From: Albula goreensis
Taxonomy: Eukaryota > Chordata > Actinopteri > Albuliformes > Albulidae
Direction: 5' to 3'
DNA: 64,000 bases
Assembly: GCA_022829145.1 (NCBI GenBank)
Contig: CM040764.1
Span: 3,867,552 to 3,931,551 of the forward strand
A program made the translations under genes and the position numbers. Positions 23,642-32,550 of this stretch are shown in pieces (the first letter of the stretch is position 1; each line of letters opens with the position of its first letter). Under the pieces are notes generated by a model, which was given only the letters and a program-made list of their open reading frames with translations, was not told the origin of the DNA and did no database searches.

Positions 23642-25044
23642 TCTTCCTCCCTTTATGGTGCATTGTTCAAGTGACCAAAGATAATGCTGTAGTGCACCCA
23701 TTTATACCAACTAAGCAGAGATCTGACATCTGTATAATTTAGACCAATAAAATAAACATCTTATTATTTATTAAATATCAATAATGATTGTTGTTTCTCA
23801 TTGAGTAAGTAATTAAAACTGCAGTTTGATGTATATATATCTATATAATGTAGATGTTTTCTTTCCTATACACAAATGGCTGTGATTGTGTGTGAGTGGT
23901 CTTGGGAATTAGACCATTGAAGCTTAGTGAATGGGACTAATGGGTCCAGATAAGGCACACATTAACCCTGCCTTAAAGAATCAAAGCACAACCCATTACG
24001 CTGGAAGACTCCTCTCAGACAGCGGGATCCATTGGACAGGCTAGCATGGAATGACAATGACGAACGGACATTGTGAGCACGGTTATGTTGTTTGGAGTCC
24101 AGTACAATTATCCATTATAGGGAGGAATGTATTCCAAACTGTAAGGGTAACTCCTGTTGTTTTTGCAAGGGTTGTGTGTTTGTCTATATTTTGTCCTCTT
24201 AATTTAAACTTCTATACCTGAGGCTACTCAGTGCTGGTAGGCTTGTGTAGGTGGATGAACCAATTCTTCAGGTAAAATATAGCATGGATTGGACACCTGG
24301 TATCACTGTAGAGAAAATGTAGATCTTTGTGAGCTCATTTCCCGAGCCCAGAGTCACAATTTGGTCCCCCTGTGTGGGTGGGCTTCACTGAGATATGTGA
24401 TTGAAAATTATATCAGGGAGACTTCTTGTGGTAAAAAAATCCACACTTCCTTGTTTGTGAGCAGTTTTTCGAGAAATGATGACCAAAAACCTACTCCAGT
24501 CTCCAACCCTGGTCCTGGAGAGCCGCAGGGTCTGTCAAACCATTTCAAACCCGTGGAGGTGAGCTAACGGTGTAATCATCTGTTCTAATTAAGATCGAGT
24601 CAACAGTTAAACAACGAGTAGCAATTTCAATGAGCAGACTGTGGGGCTAATCAGATCTACGGTTGAGGACCCTCAGCATTCTCCCAAGCATAATGTAGAA
24701 GAGGATTCCTCGGTGATTCAGAAAGCTTTTGGAGTTTCCAGTGTCGATCCTTGTCACAGAACACTTGAAAGATTGGATATTGTGTTTTTTTTGCGAGGGC
24801 CACTTAAGCAACATGCATATTTTAAGATAAGTGGGTGGTTACTTGTCAGCCACTTTGGGTAGAGCCATCTATTGTAATGTAGTGCAACATTACAGAATCA
24901 GACCACAAACGTAGCAGTCCCTTGGGTAATTTCACTTCAAAGAGAAAAAGAGAGGCTTAAAAATAGTCTTGTGCCTTGTGACGGTACTTTTTTGTAAAAA
25001 GACCTATGTGTAATGAAATTAGAGTAAGTACGTAACCTTACATT
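23642..25044. other. Non-coding stretch, no gene seen
   Basis: AT-rich, with a short (TA)n near 23831-23848. A possible diverged SINE tail lies around 24845-24890 (agccactttgggtagagcca, then gtaatgtagtg). Confidence 0.5.
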
Positions 25045-25260
25045 TTGTCTTCGCTAGTTTTACAGCTGTATAGCTGCTGCTTTTATCCAAAGTGACTTAA
25101 AGTTTACAGTCGACTAAACAGGGGCTAATTTCCTCTTGGAGCAACACAGGGATAAGGGCCATGCTCAGGGGCCAACAACCAACAGCTAAACTGGGACTTG
25201 AACAACCAACCCTCTGGGTCCCAGTCAAGCACCTTAACCTCGAGTCTCTATGCTCAAGAC
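25045..25260 (-). mobile_element. tRNA-derived SINE, minus strand
   Basis: On the minus strand the right side carries a tRNA-like head with B box GTTCAAGTCCC (25193-25203 in reverse). Next comes the body with ggcccttatccctgtgttgc and tccaagaggaaattagcccc. The tail-like agtcactttggataaaagca follows. This order is that of a very common fish SINE family. It is diverged, with no clear target duplication. Confidence 0.7.
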
Positions 25261-27545
25261 AGCTCAGGTTAAAATAATGAGCTGAGCCATTGTCACTTTA
25301 AACACAATTCCGGATGGAAATGCAACCTCAATTTATATTTGTTCTGTTGTCAGCGTGATGGTGAAAGGACAAACTGCTGTGATACATTTAGTTGTGAATT
25401 ACCTTAAAAACAATCCATAAAAAATCCATCCATCATTATTTGGAAATGAACGCAATGAATTTTTGAAATGTTTAAGGAGAAATGTTTCATTTGTTCTCAT
25501 CTGATTTTCAATGTGACGTCTTTTGTTTTGGTCTCGGAAAATGACATACACCCCCTCCACCCCCCAATTCATCTTGGTTGTGTGAAATAATGCATATATA
25601 TTACCTGAGTCACAGTATTTATTATTTATATTGTGCCCCAGGTGAGATTTAAACATTTCCATTTGTGCTGGCTCCAAGGCCATTTCCTTCACCTCTGTTG
25701 AACTTGTAAAATTGATCACTGCACCAAATGGATTGCTAATTGAAATGTCATGATGAAGCGCAACCCCCATAGCTGCCCACCCCCTCCCACCCTGCTCTCG
25801 CCACCAGATTAGTGAAAGTTTGGGGTTTAAACCTTGCAAAATGGAGGCTAAAAATACTAAAAAGCTAAAAAGCCGAATGCAGATAGTCAGACTGTGATTA
25901 CATTTGGGAGCAGCGTTTCGCAAACACGTGGTCTTTATACACAAAGAAAACTACTTCTGATTGGTGGAAATTACTACCCCATTCTGATGCCAAACATTCC
26001 TACCTTCCAGTACGTAAGACCTGGAGCCAGAGCACTCGTTCTTGGATCACGGGAGCTTCACATACAGAATAATGTCTGTTTTCCTCAGGATCGACTCAGA
26101 CGCATAATTTACAGAACGTAAGATCGGTAATTCTTGCAAATGCCAAGAAGGGATGAGCTTGATAGAGGAAGAATTCAAACATCTGATCCTTTAGTCCTAT
26201 TACATTGCTATTCCTGGATGGTGTTAAATTAATGCGCATACCAGGTGCGAACGTTTCTTTACACCTGTCCTGTGAAAACGGGTTATTTATATCTGATGTT
26301 TAATCGCAGCTAAAACAGCAGCTCATGAAGTGTTTTTGCATGAATCCGAGAACAAATAAAAAATGTAAATCCTAAGCATATCCAGTGTGAGACTGCTGTG
26401 TCCCCTCCCTGCAAAGGAGTTTCAGAACTTGACTCAAAGATGTGTACTTTAACCAATGAAAAGCGAAACAGTGTGGTAATTGATCTACTGATAGAATTAG
26501 CTCATACATATCTACAGGCTTTCACTTAAATTGGCAAACTTGTTCTCTTGTATTGAGATATTTACCTGAACGCCTGTGAGCTCCACTTACTTTGTTTTGT
26601 TTGTGTGGAAGAACGACGATGTCACTCAATTACAGCTAATTTGATTTTGATTACAGGTTTGTTTACAGCTTTGGTGTGTACATGCTGTGAATATATTAAG
26701 TCTGTCAGGAAACACTTGGTTTATGAAAATAAACTTTCCCGAGCTAATGGAAGTTATTCGGAAATGTATGGGAATGTTCCAGTCAGGTTTTAGTTTGGTT
26801 GTGAGGATGTTTAGATTGAGTGTGTTCCCCAGACAGTCAGATAACGTGTTTATTGTTCAATTCAAGGTTTTTAAGTCACAAACAAAGACCTGCACATGTT
26901 GCATACATGCTTACTGGCATTTTCCATTAATTATTTGAATTTTTTCCAGTTTAATTGAGAATGGTGTCAAAAACAAGTGTTCCAAATACAATTATTAAAA
27001 TGGGAGATTTTATTATTTTATTATTACTAACATAAGTGATATTCACAGATGTCTGATGGTTGAGAAAACTGAAGCAAGTTACAAGAACCACAGCGCTAAG
27101 TTAAAACGAATGTCATCTGCAACACTTCAAATTATCGTGATCAAATGATAAGAAATAAATAGTAACAGACTGCATTAATGCAGTAACTTTTGCCTCATAG
27201 TGTCTAACCGTTTCACGGTGAAATGGGAGAGGGTCCCCTCAACAAAGTCTTTGAAACACGCAGTTCTATTCCTATTGGTTAACTGTTGAAATGGGAGGCA
27301 AATTACTTTTATGATTCCTGATAGAGCTTCCACTTTGCCTTTATTTCCCATCACATTAAATCTTTTTCTGCATCCACGATGAGTAATGTGGTAGAATACA
27401 GCTGAGATTCATTTATGGCCATAGGGGTCAGCAGTGGCCAAGGATTTTTCTCTTTGGGCCAGCTTTTTCTGTTGTCAACCATTTAACTGTAATATTTCAC
27501 ATGCCTTTGCAAGTTAAAATCCATCTCTTTCCAATGGCAAAAGGT
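25261..27545. other. Non-coding stretch; possible conserved non-coding block
   Basis: 25399-25944 is open on the minus strand for 181 codons, the longest unexplained frame in the window, but it shows no domain, signal or repeat I recognise. The underlying plus strand at about 25640-25770 has the balanced, CpG-free texture seen in conserved non-coding elements. The remainder is AT-rich with nothing recognised. Confidence 0.4.
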
Positions 27546-27720
27546 TAACGTTGTGCATGTGTAAGTGTGTGTGTGTATGTGTCTGTATGTGTGTGTGAGT
27601 GTGTGTGTGTGTGTGAGAGAGAGATAGTGTGAGTGTGTGTGTGTGTGTGTGAGAGAGAGACAGTATACATGTGTGTCTGAGAGAGAGACAGTGTGTGTGT
27701 GTATGAGTGCTTGTGTGTAA
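27546..27720. repeat. (TG)n/(GA)n compound microsatellite
   Basis: Alternating blocks of gtgtgt and gagaga with tatg interruptions. The Thr/His/Ser-rich open frame on the minus strand is a product of the repeat. Confidence 0.95.
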
Positions 27721-30059
27721 GATTTGTCACATTGTGGTGCCTATAGGTTGAAGCAGCACAACCAATTCTTAGCTTGTTTTCAAGTATAGCACAGTACAGT
27801 CTTGTATTCTGTCATCGCTGGCTTACTGTGTTGTATTGAACATCTTTTTATTTCTTTCACTGAAAATGAACAGCCACTTTTATGCTCAATGTGAGATTAT
27901 ATATAAATATCTATGGAAGTTGCAAACTATTGCTGGGTTGAGAACCTAGGCCTTTCTTTTCTTGTACGTGTAAACAAGTCTGAAGCATATTTATGTGCTA
28001 TTATTATCATGCATCTAGACTTTGCAAGAATAGATTGAACACTGTATTGTTTCAGTTCACAGCAGGAACAGTCAAAGGCCATTTGTCCTCCACTGTCGCA
28101 TTTCAGCATAATGTATAAATCATTAGGACACAGGTCATTGGTACTGGGCAGGAAAGTGAGAGGCTCTTATTCTTTCTGAGCAGCAGGTTAACAGATCTGC
28201 TGAATTAGGCATTTGATTTGGCTCAGTCCTCGTCCCCACTTTGGAGAAATGGGGGGTAAATAGTAGCCGTATTTCCAACAGTGTCTGAAAGTGCATGTTG
28301 TCTTTCCACAGAGCTGTTAACGCAGGCACGTTAGTGTGTGGAGGTATGTGTGGTTTTTCCGTAGCTATGCTAACAGAGCGCAGGGTACTGCCTGAAACGG
28401 CTTTCTTGGTATCTCAAGCCAAGGGTGAACAACTACACACATTCACACTGGTGTATGTGGAGCAAATTTGATTTCTAAACTGTGGAATTCCATTGCCTCT
28501 TTAAAATTCATCCCCTCTGGTGTAGGCTAATGCTGGTCCCTCTGAGGCCTCGCGGTGCCCAAGCTAATGGCTAGCAGCATTATTCGTAGTAATGACAGCA
28601 AATGCAATAGCTCCCATTGCCCACCATTACTCTGAAAGGAACGCAGTAACAGGTAAGGCAATAGCCAGACTGTACAGACTGCAGTTTTAGTCATTGTGGT
28701 TTAGCAAGATGGCAATTCAGCTATAGAGAGAAAAATCTCTTTGACAATTGCCATGGTGTCCAATGCCAGGAAAAAAAAATCTGTGCCAGAAATTGTATTT
28801 CTCTTTTCACAATGCTCAAAATGAATATTTTCTTTTCCACCAGATTGGGAAAATGAATGTAATATTTTTAGTCTGGTGCATTTCACATAGCATAATTCCC
28901 CATGATTCTACGATAACAGCAGCTGAATGAATAATCAACTCGTAAAAAAATCATTGCCAGTCCTGTTCTGTCCAGTACTAACTGGCCCAACAGTAACGCA
29001 GCTTTCAAAGGCTGTTGAGCAATGAGGCTCAGCCTGTACTCTGAAGGGCCACAGTGTTTCTCTAATATATGTAGATATTCGCCACTTAATAGATTATTTA
29101 TGCAGGTGACTTGCTTTACCTTGTTTCTTTGAAGACAATAAAGACAGCAGACCCTTTGGCCCCCAAAGACCTGGGTCAAGTATCCCAGTTTGAAAAAAAA
29201 AAAACTAGGTAATTGAACAGATACAATGTTTTGACAATTCCAGTGATGAAATGCTATTATAATAATCAGCATTAAATATTAATTGACTATTTTCCTGGCA
29301 GATCGCTCCTGGCGGTTGACATGGTTTTCCATTATTATATATCATCAATTTATGCCTGGGTATTTACCATAGTCATTGATGTCAAGTACCTGGCTGAGAG
29401 TTGTGATGTCACTGTCACATGATCGTCACCTGATCCTTCTGTGTAAAGTGACATCAAGAAATGGACCGTTTTTTTATACATTCTCCCATGCGGCCAAAGA
29501 ATGGACAAAGGCACGTCAAAGCCACCAGGATTAGAATATTTACTTTAAATTTACGTTTCCTTGTAGCTTTATTTCATAAATTAAAGGAGATTTTTATAGA
29601 CAATATTAAAGGAGACTTACGTGTACAATTCTACAGTAATATCAACTCCATTTTGTTTGTGGTGTGTGCTGTGCTATGACTGAATGCCATGACCTTAAAT
29701 TTAACCACAGTTAACTCTGGTGTGATGCATCAAATTTCACACTGTGAAATGGTCCCTGTGAAATGCTAAATGAAATAAATAAATCCTGATCTTCTGTGGG
29801 CACACGTCCAACAATCAGCAGAATGGTACAACAGGCCTCATTCATGAAGAATCTACATATGTGTCCTTTTAAGGAAGTAAAATAAAAAGCATATTTCACA
29901 TGAGACCTAGTCAGCCGTCTGTATTGGCCTTTCTTCCATGAACAAATTCTATTTATGGTCCTCACTTCTCTATTAAGCGTATAATCCATGTTTTTTAAGC
30001 CTTGAAAAGGTGGAAATTTACACGTGTAAAGGCATGTTGATGAAGGCATGGCGAACATT
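27721..30059. other. Non-coding stretch, no gene seen
   Basis: AT-rich sequence with small unrecognised open frames. It lies upstream of the CpG-rich segment that precedes the neuroligin exon. Confidence 0.55.
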
Positions 30060-30240
30060 AAGAATCGACTCAGCAGCCTGGCGAGCTCCGGAGTATTTTT
30101 AGCGGCGCTTCAGGAGAACGGTAGCACGGAAGCGAGAGTTCGGAGAGCCTCCCGTTTGACTGTGGGTGAAATGTGACGTCACTCACGCGCTTGAGTCATT
30201 CGCCCCCACGGTAAAGAGAAGCACACGGGACAAAGTCACA
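30060..30240 (+). promoter_or_regulatory. CpG-rich segment with palindromic CRE upstream of nlgn1 exon
   Basis: CpGs cluster in 30080-30215. A perfect CRE (TGACGTCA, 30174-30181) is followed by cacgcg and an AP-1-like tgagtca near 30191. It lies about 750 bp before the acceptor of the first coding exon. It could be an internal promoter giving a short 5' UTR transcript. The spacing to an exon donor is not resolved, so this is inference. Confidence 0.4.
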
Positions 30241-30726
30241 CGCTACTAATCACGCTGGTTTATTAGTCACTTGCGTCTTATTCATGTCCCTTAAAGATGT
30301 GCTACATTTGTCAAAAAACAATGTGTTCACTGCTGTTGACAGGATTTTTCTCCCCCTTGGCTGTAGGCCTTTCATTATGTTCATTTGTATGCACCACTTG
30401 CTCTTGTGTCTCACAGTGGGGTGTTAGTGTACTAGTCCAGTTCAAATATACCATCGAGTGAGAAGTGGGTATTATGGTTAGTGATGGTGCTGTGCTGGCC
30501 TTTTCGACCAAGAACTGAACAACCAGACATCCTTATATGAGCGTTATGAGTGGGTGGTGAATGTGCTCTTTTTTTTTTCTGTAATGACTCTCACATTGTG
30601 CAACGTTTTTGTAATGGTTCTCGCACAATGCACCAGCGGTTTCAGTATCTGTTTGCATTTAGCCTGTTTGTCGCTATAGACCTTAATTGGATAGTTTCTC
30701 CTGTATGAGATTTCGATGTCTGTCGG

Positions 30727-30748
30727 CTCTCTCTCTCTCTCTCTCTCT
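30727..30748. repeat. (CT)n microsatellite
   Basis: Eleven CT units, about 180 bp before the nlgn1 exon acceptor. The tract may add to the pyrimidine richness of the intron end, but it is too far to be the branch/acceptor tract itself. Confidence 0.9.
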
Positions 30749-30929
30749 GCCCGCCTTGGAGGAATGCGAGTCTTTCGCGAACGCATACACGGTTATGCAA
30801 GCTGGGGACTGATTGATGGGCTGTCACGCCAGCGTCTGAATGTTCCCGGGGCTAATGAACCTTGTTCCTGCCCATATATTGTATCTAATTAGTCGTTTCA
30901 TTCTTTCCTTCTCTCCCCCTTTGCAGGAT

Positions 30930-30956
30930 ATGGACCCACGGCTAAACTGGATTTGA
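30930..30956 (+). other. uORF 1, 8 codons
   Basis: An ATG three bases into the exon, with G at -3 and G at +4 (strong context). It reads MDPRLNWI then TGA. It would be translated before the main start in any transcript using the acceptor at 30926. Confidence 0.5.
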
Positions 30957-31071
30957 TTTATCAGCCCGAAAAGATCTCCCCCATCCCCTCTCGCCCCCCC
31001 CACCACCAGCACCACCACCACCCCCCGCCCTCTCCGTCGCAAGCAGCCGTGTCTTTCACAGCGGCAGGGAT

Positions 31072-31083
31072 ATGGAAACGTAG
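31072..31083 (+). other. uORF 2, 3 codons (MET-stop)
   Basis: ATGGAAACGTAG, with G at -3 and G at +4. A minimal reading frame in strong context. Such short uORFs usually permit reinitiation downstream. Confidence 0.5.
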
Positions 31084-31094
31084 CCATCGATAGG

Positions 31095-31121
31095 ATGCGA
31101 CTGATGAATGGAGCTCGCTGA
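31095..31121 (+). other. uORF 3, 8 codons
   Basis: Reads MRLMNGAR then TGA, with A at -3 and C at +4 (moderate context). It has a second in-frame ATG at 31104. It overlaps uORF 4 in another frame. Confidence 0.45.
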
Positions 31122-31245
31122 GGATGCTGCCGCCGCCGCCAGCGTGAAATCGATGGGAAACGCTTGCCATGTGAGAGATCCTTTGAGAGCTCTGACAGCC
31201 CAACCATCCGCAGGTTTGATCCCACCGTCCCACGAGTGGATATAA
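31108..31245 (+). other. uORF 4, 45 codons, in frame with nlgn1 but closed by TAA
   Basis: Starts MELAEDAAAAASVKSMGNAC and ends SHEWI then TAA at 31243-31245. The -3 base is T (weak context). It is in the nlgn1 frame, and its stop shows that the nlgn1 coding frame cannot extend further upstream, supporting the ATG at 31384. A separate ATG at 31124 (7 codons, to 31147) and a start-stop ATGTGA at 31169-31174 lie inside it in other frames. Confidence 0.45.
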
Positions 31246-31247
31246 AC

Positions 31248-31298
31248 GGGGGAGGGAGGGAGGGAGGGAGGGAGGAGGGGAGGAGGAGGGGGGGGGGG
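31248..31298 (+). promoter_or_regulatory. G-rich 5' UTR tract with G-quadruplex potential
   Basis: At least eight runs of three or more G spaced by single A residues, then a run of more than ten G, ending 85 nt before the nlgn1 start. On the mRNA strand this fits the (G3N1-7)4 pattern of RNA G-quadruplexes, which tend to lower cap-dependent initiation when placed in a 5' UTR. Folding is predicted, not shown. Confidence 0.6.
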
Positions 31299-31383
31299 TT
31301 CGCTTTTCCCAGTTGCGGCGGCAGCGGATAGCGCCTCCTCTGGTCGGGAGGAGGAGGCGACAGCGCCGGGCTGCGGAGGGAGC

Positions 31384-31828
31384 ATGGGGGCTGGGGCGTG
31401 GCTCCTCCTCCTCAGGCTTTGGGCTCTGGGCGTGGCCCTGAAAGCTGTCGCCATGGCGATGGCAGCACCAGAGAAGCTGGACGAGTTGGACCCCGTGGTG
31501 ACCACTACCTACGGGAAGTTGCGGGGTTTCAAAAAGGAGCTGCACAACGAGATCCTGGGGCCGGTGGTGCAGTTTCTGGGCGTGCCCTACGCGGCACCCC
31601 CTACTGGGGACAGACGGTTCCAGCCGCCAGATCCACCAGCCTCATGGCCCGGAACGAAAAATGCCACGCAGTTTGCTCCGGTCTGCCCTCAGACCATCCA
31701 GGAAGGGAGGCTTCCGGAAGTCATGCTGCCCGTCTGGTTCACCAACAGCTTGGAAGTCGTGTCCACGTACGTGCAGGACCAAAGCGAGGACTGCCTGTAC
31801 TTAAACATATACGTCCCTACAGAGGATG
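31384..31828 (+). CDS. nlgn1: Neuroligin 1, N-terminal coding segment (first coding exon)
   Basis: Neuroligins are postsynaptic type I membrane proteins with an inactive cholinesterase-like ectodomain that binds presynaptic neurexins. This segment encodes residues 1-148. Residues 1 to about 28 are a signal peptide ([20 protein letters not shown] plus an alanine-rich end). Residues 38-148 are the start of the alpha/beta-hydrolase fold, with [20 protein letters not shown] (57-75 region), a conserved N-glycosylation sequon NAT at 93-95, the first disulfide pair at C101 and C137, and [18 protein letters not shown] at the end. From memory, KLDxxDP, KKEL-NEILGPV-QFLG and [20 protein letters not shown] fit NLGN1 better than NLGN2, 3 or 4. 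The start has A at -3 and G at +4, and the frame is closed upstream by TAA at 31243. The gene continues past 31828 by splicing in phase 1, so most of the protein lies outside the window. Confidence 0.93.
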
Positions 31829-32490
31829 GTGAGTCAAACAACAGCGTAAACTGGGTTTGGGTTTATTGTGCTAATGTATCGTCCACTGTTAACAGCACGG
31901 CTTGGGTAAATTCAATTTCAGTTCTGGGAACTGAGGAAATGAGATAATTAACAGAACTGAGGAAATGAATTGAAATTCAATTTGCTAATTAGAAAACAGA
32001 ATCCCCATTGAACATCATAGGAATTTTTTAAATTCATGGATTTGATTTTAAAACTGACTAAACTTGAATGGATTTGACTGTGGCCCTTGCTGTTAACCGC
32101 TGAGTTATGGGGTGGGAAGAGCATGACCTGTGCATGGTTTTAGTTCTCAGTTTGCATGTTTCTTTCTTGGTGTGCTTGAGTGAGAGTGCATCTTTCCTAA
32201 CCGTTCGCACCTCTAATACTGTCCCATTTCTGCTCCCCTCTTTCCACCAACATACACCTACCCAAGGGAAACTGGCCCCTCCCACAATTGATGACCAGTA
32301 CATCCTGCTCTGTTGTAAAGACTGTAAGGCTGTAAGAGATTTGCTGTTGATTACTGCTGAGTGTCCGCTATTATTATATGCTAAGTATTTCATATTGATT
32401 TTTGGTACTGAATCTGATGATGTTGTTGCATGCTCAGACGTTCTTTAAAGAAGCGGCATGTTATTTTTTAGTCTTCTATTCGTTTTTCAG
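31829..32490 (+). other. nlgn1: nlgn1 intron 1 (662 bp)
   Basis: GT-AG intron between the first coding exon and the splice-site-A exon, running from gtgagt to cgtttttcag. It is short for a vertebrate synaptic gene. It contains TGCATG at 32131-32136, 32153-32158 and 32427-32432, plus one extra GCATG at 32121-32125. These match the RBFOX binding element. If retained, the coding frame would run to a TAA at 31945-31947. Confidence 0.85.
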
Positions 32491-32550
32491 TAAAAAGAAT
32501 ATCCAAGGAATGTGCAAGGAAACCGGGAAAGAAAATATGTAGACAAGGAG
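32491..32550 (+). CDS. nlgn1: nlgn1 splice-site-A cassette exon (A1 insert, 20 residues)
   Basis: The exon is flanked by the acceptor cgtttttcag and the donor GGAG|gtatgt and is 60 nt long. Joined to the G left over from the first coding exon, it reads V-KRISKECARKPGKKICRQG, followed by one G. From memory this matches the A1 insert of mammalian NLGN1 at 19 of 20 residues (KPGKK as in NLGN1; NLGN3 has KPNKK). Both borders are phase 1 and the length is a multiple of three, so inclusion or skipping keeps the frame, as expected of an alternative exon. Eight of the 20 residues are Lys/Arg and two are Cys. Site A lies on the ectodomain surface and its inserts modulate partner and synapse preference in neuroligins. 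It is too short to appear as an open frame. Confidence 0.93.

Larger units (their letters stand above)
30927..31828 (+). other. nlgn1: nlgn1 exon: 5' UTR plus first coding segment
   Basis: The left border is an acceptor: a pyrimidine tract ttctttccttctctccccct runs into ttgcag, cut after 30926. The right border is the donor GATG|gtgagt, cut after 31828, a near-perfect match to the vertebrate consensus. The 902-nt exon holds 457 nt of 5' UTR and 445 nt of coding sequence, ending in phase 1. A 5' UTR interrupted by an intron agrees with neuroligin genes, which have non-coding leading exons. The upstream partner exon was not found. An unspliced start further left cannot be excluded. Confidence 0.75.

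Noticed and set aside
25399-25944. 181-codon minus-strand frame starting MCIKTTCLRN
   Set aside because: The longest unexplained frame, but no signal, motif or repeat was seen, and stop-free stretches of this size occur by chance in 64 kb on six frames. Kept only as a possible conserved non-coding block.
31384-31828. Assignment to nlgn2, nlgn3 or nlgn4
   Set aside because: NLGN2 lacks the KKEL-NEILGPV stretch, and NLGN3/NLGN4 differ at QFLG (QYLG) and at the QDQSED block as I recall them. The insert KPGKK also favours NLGN1. A lineage-specific duplicate of nlgn1 cannot be excluded.
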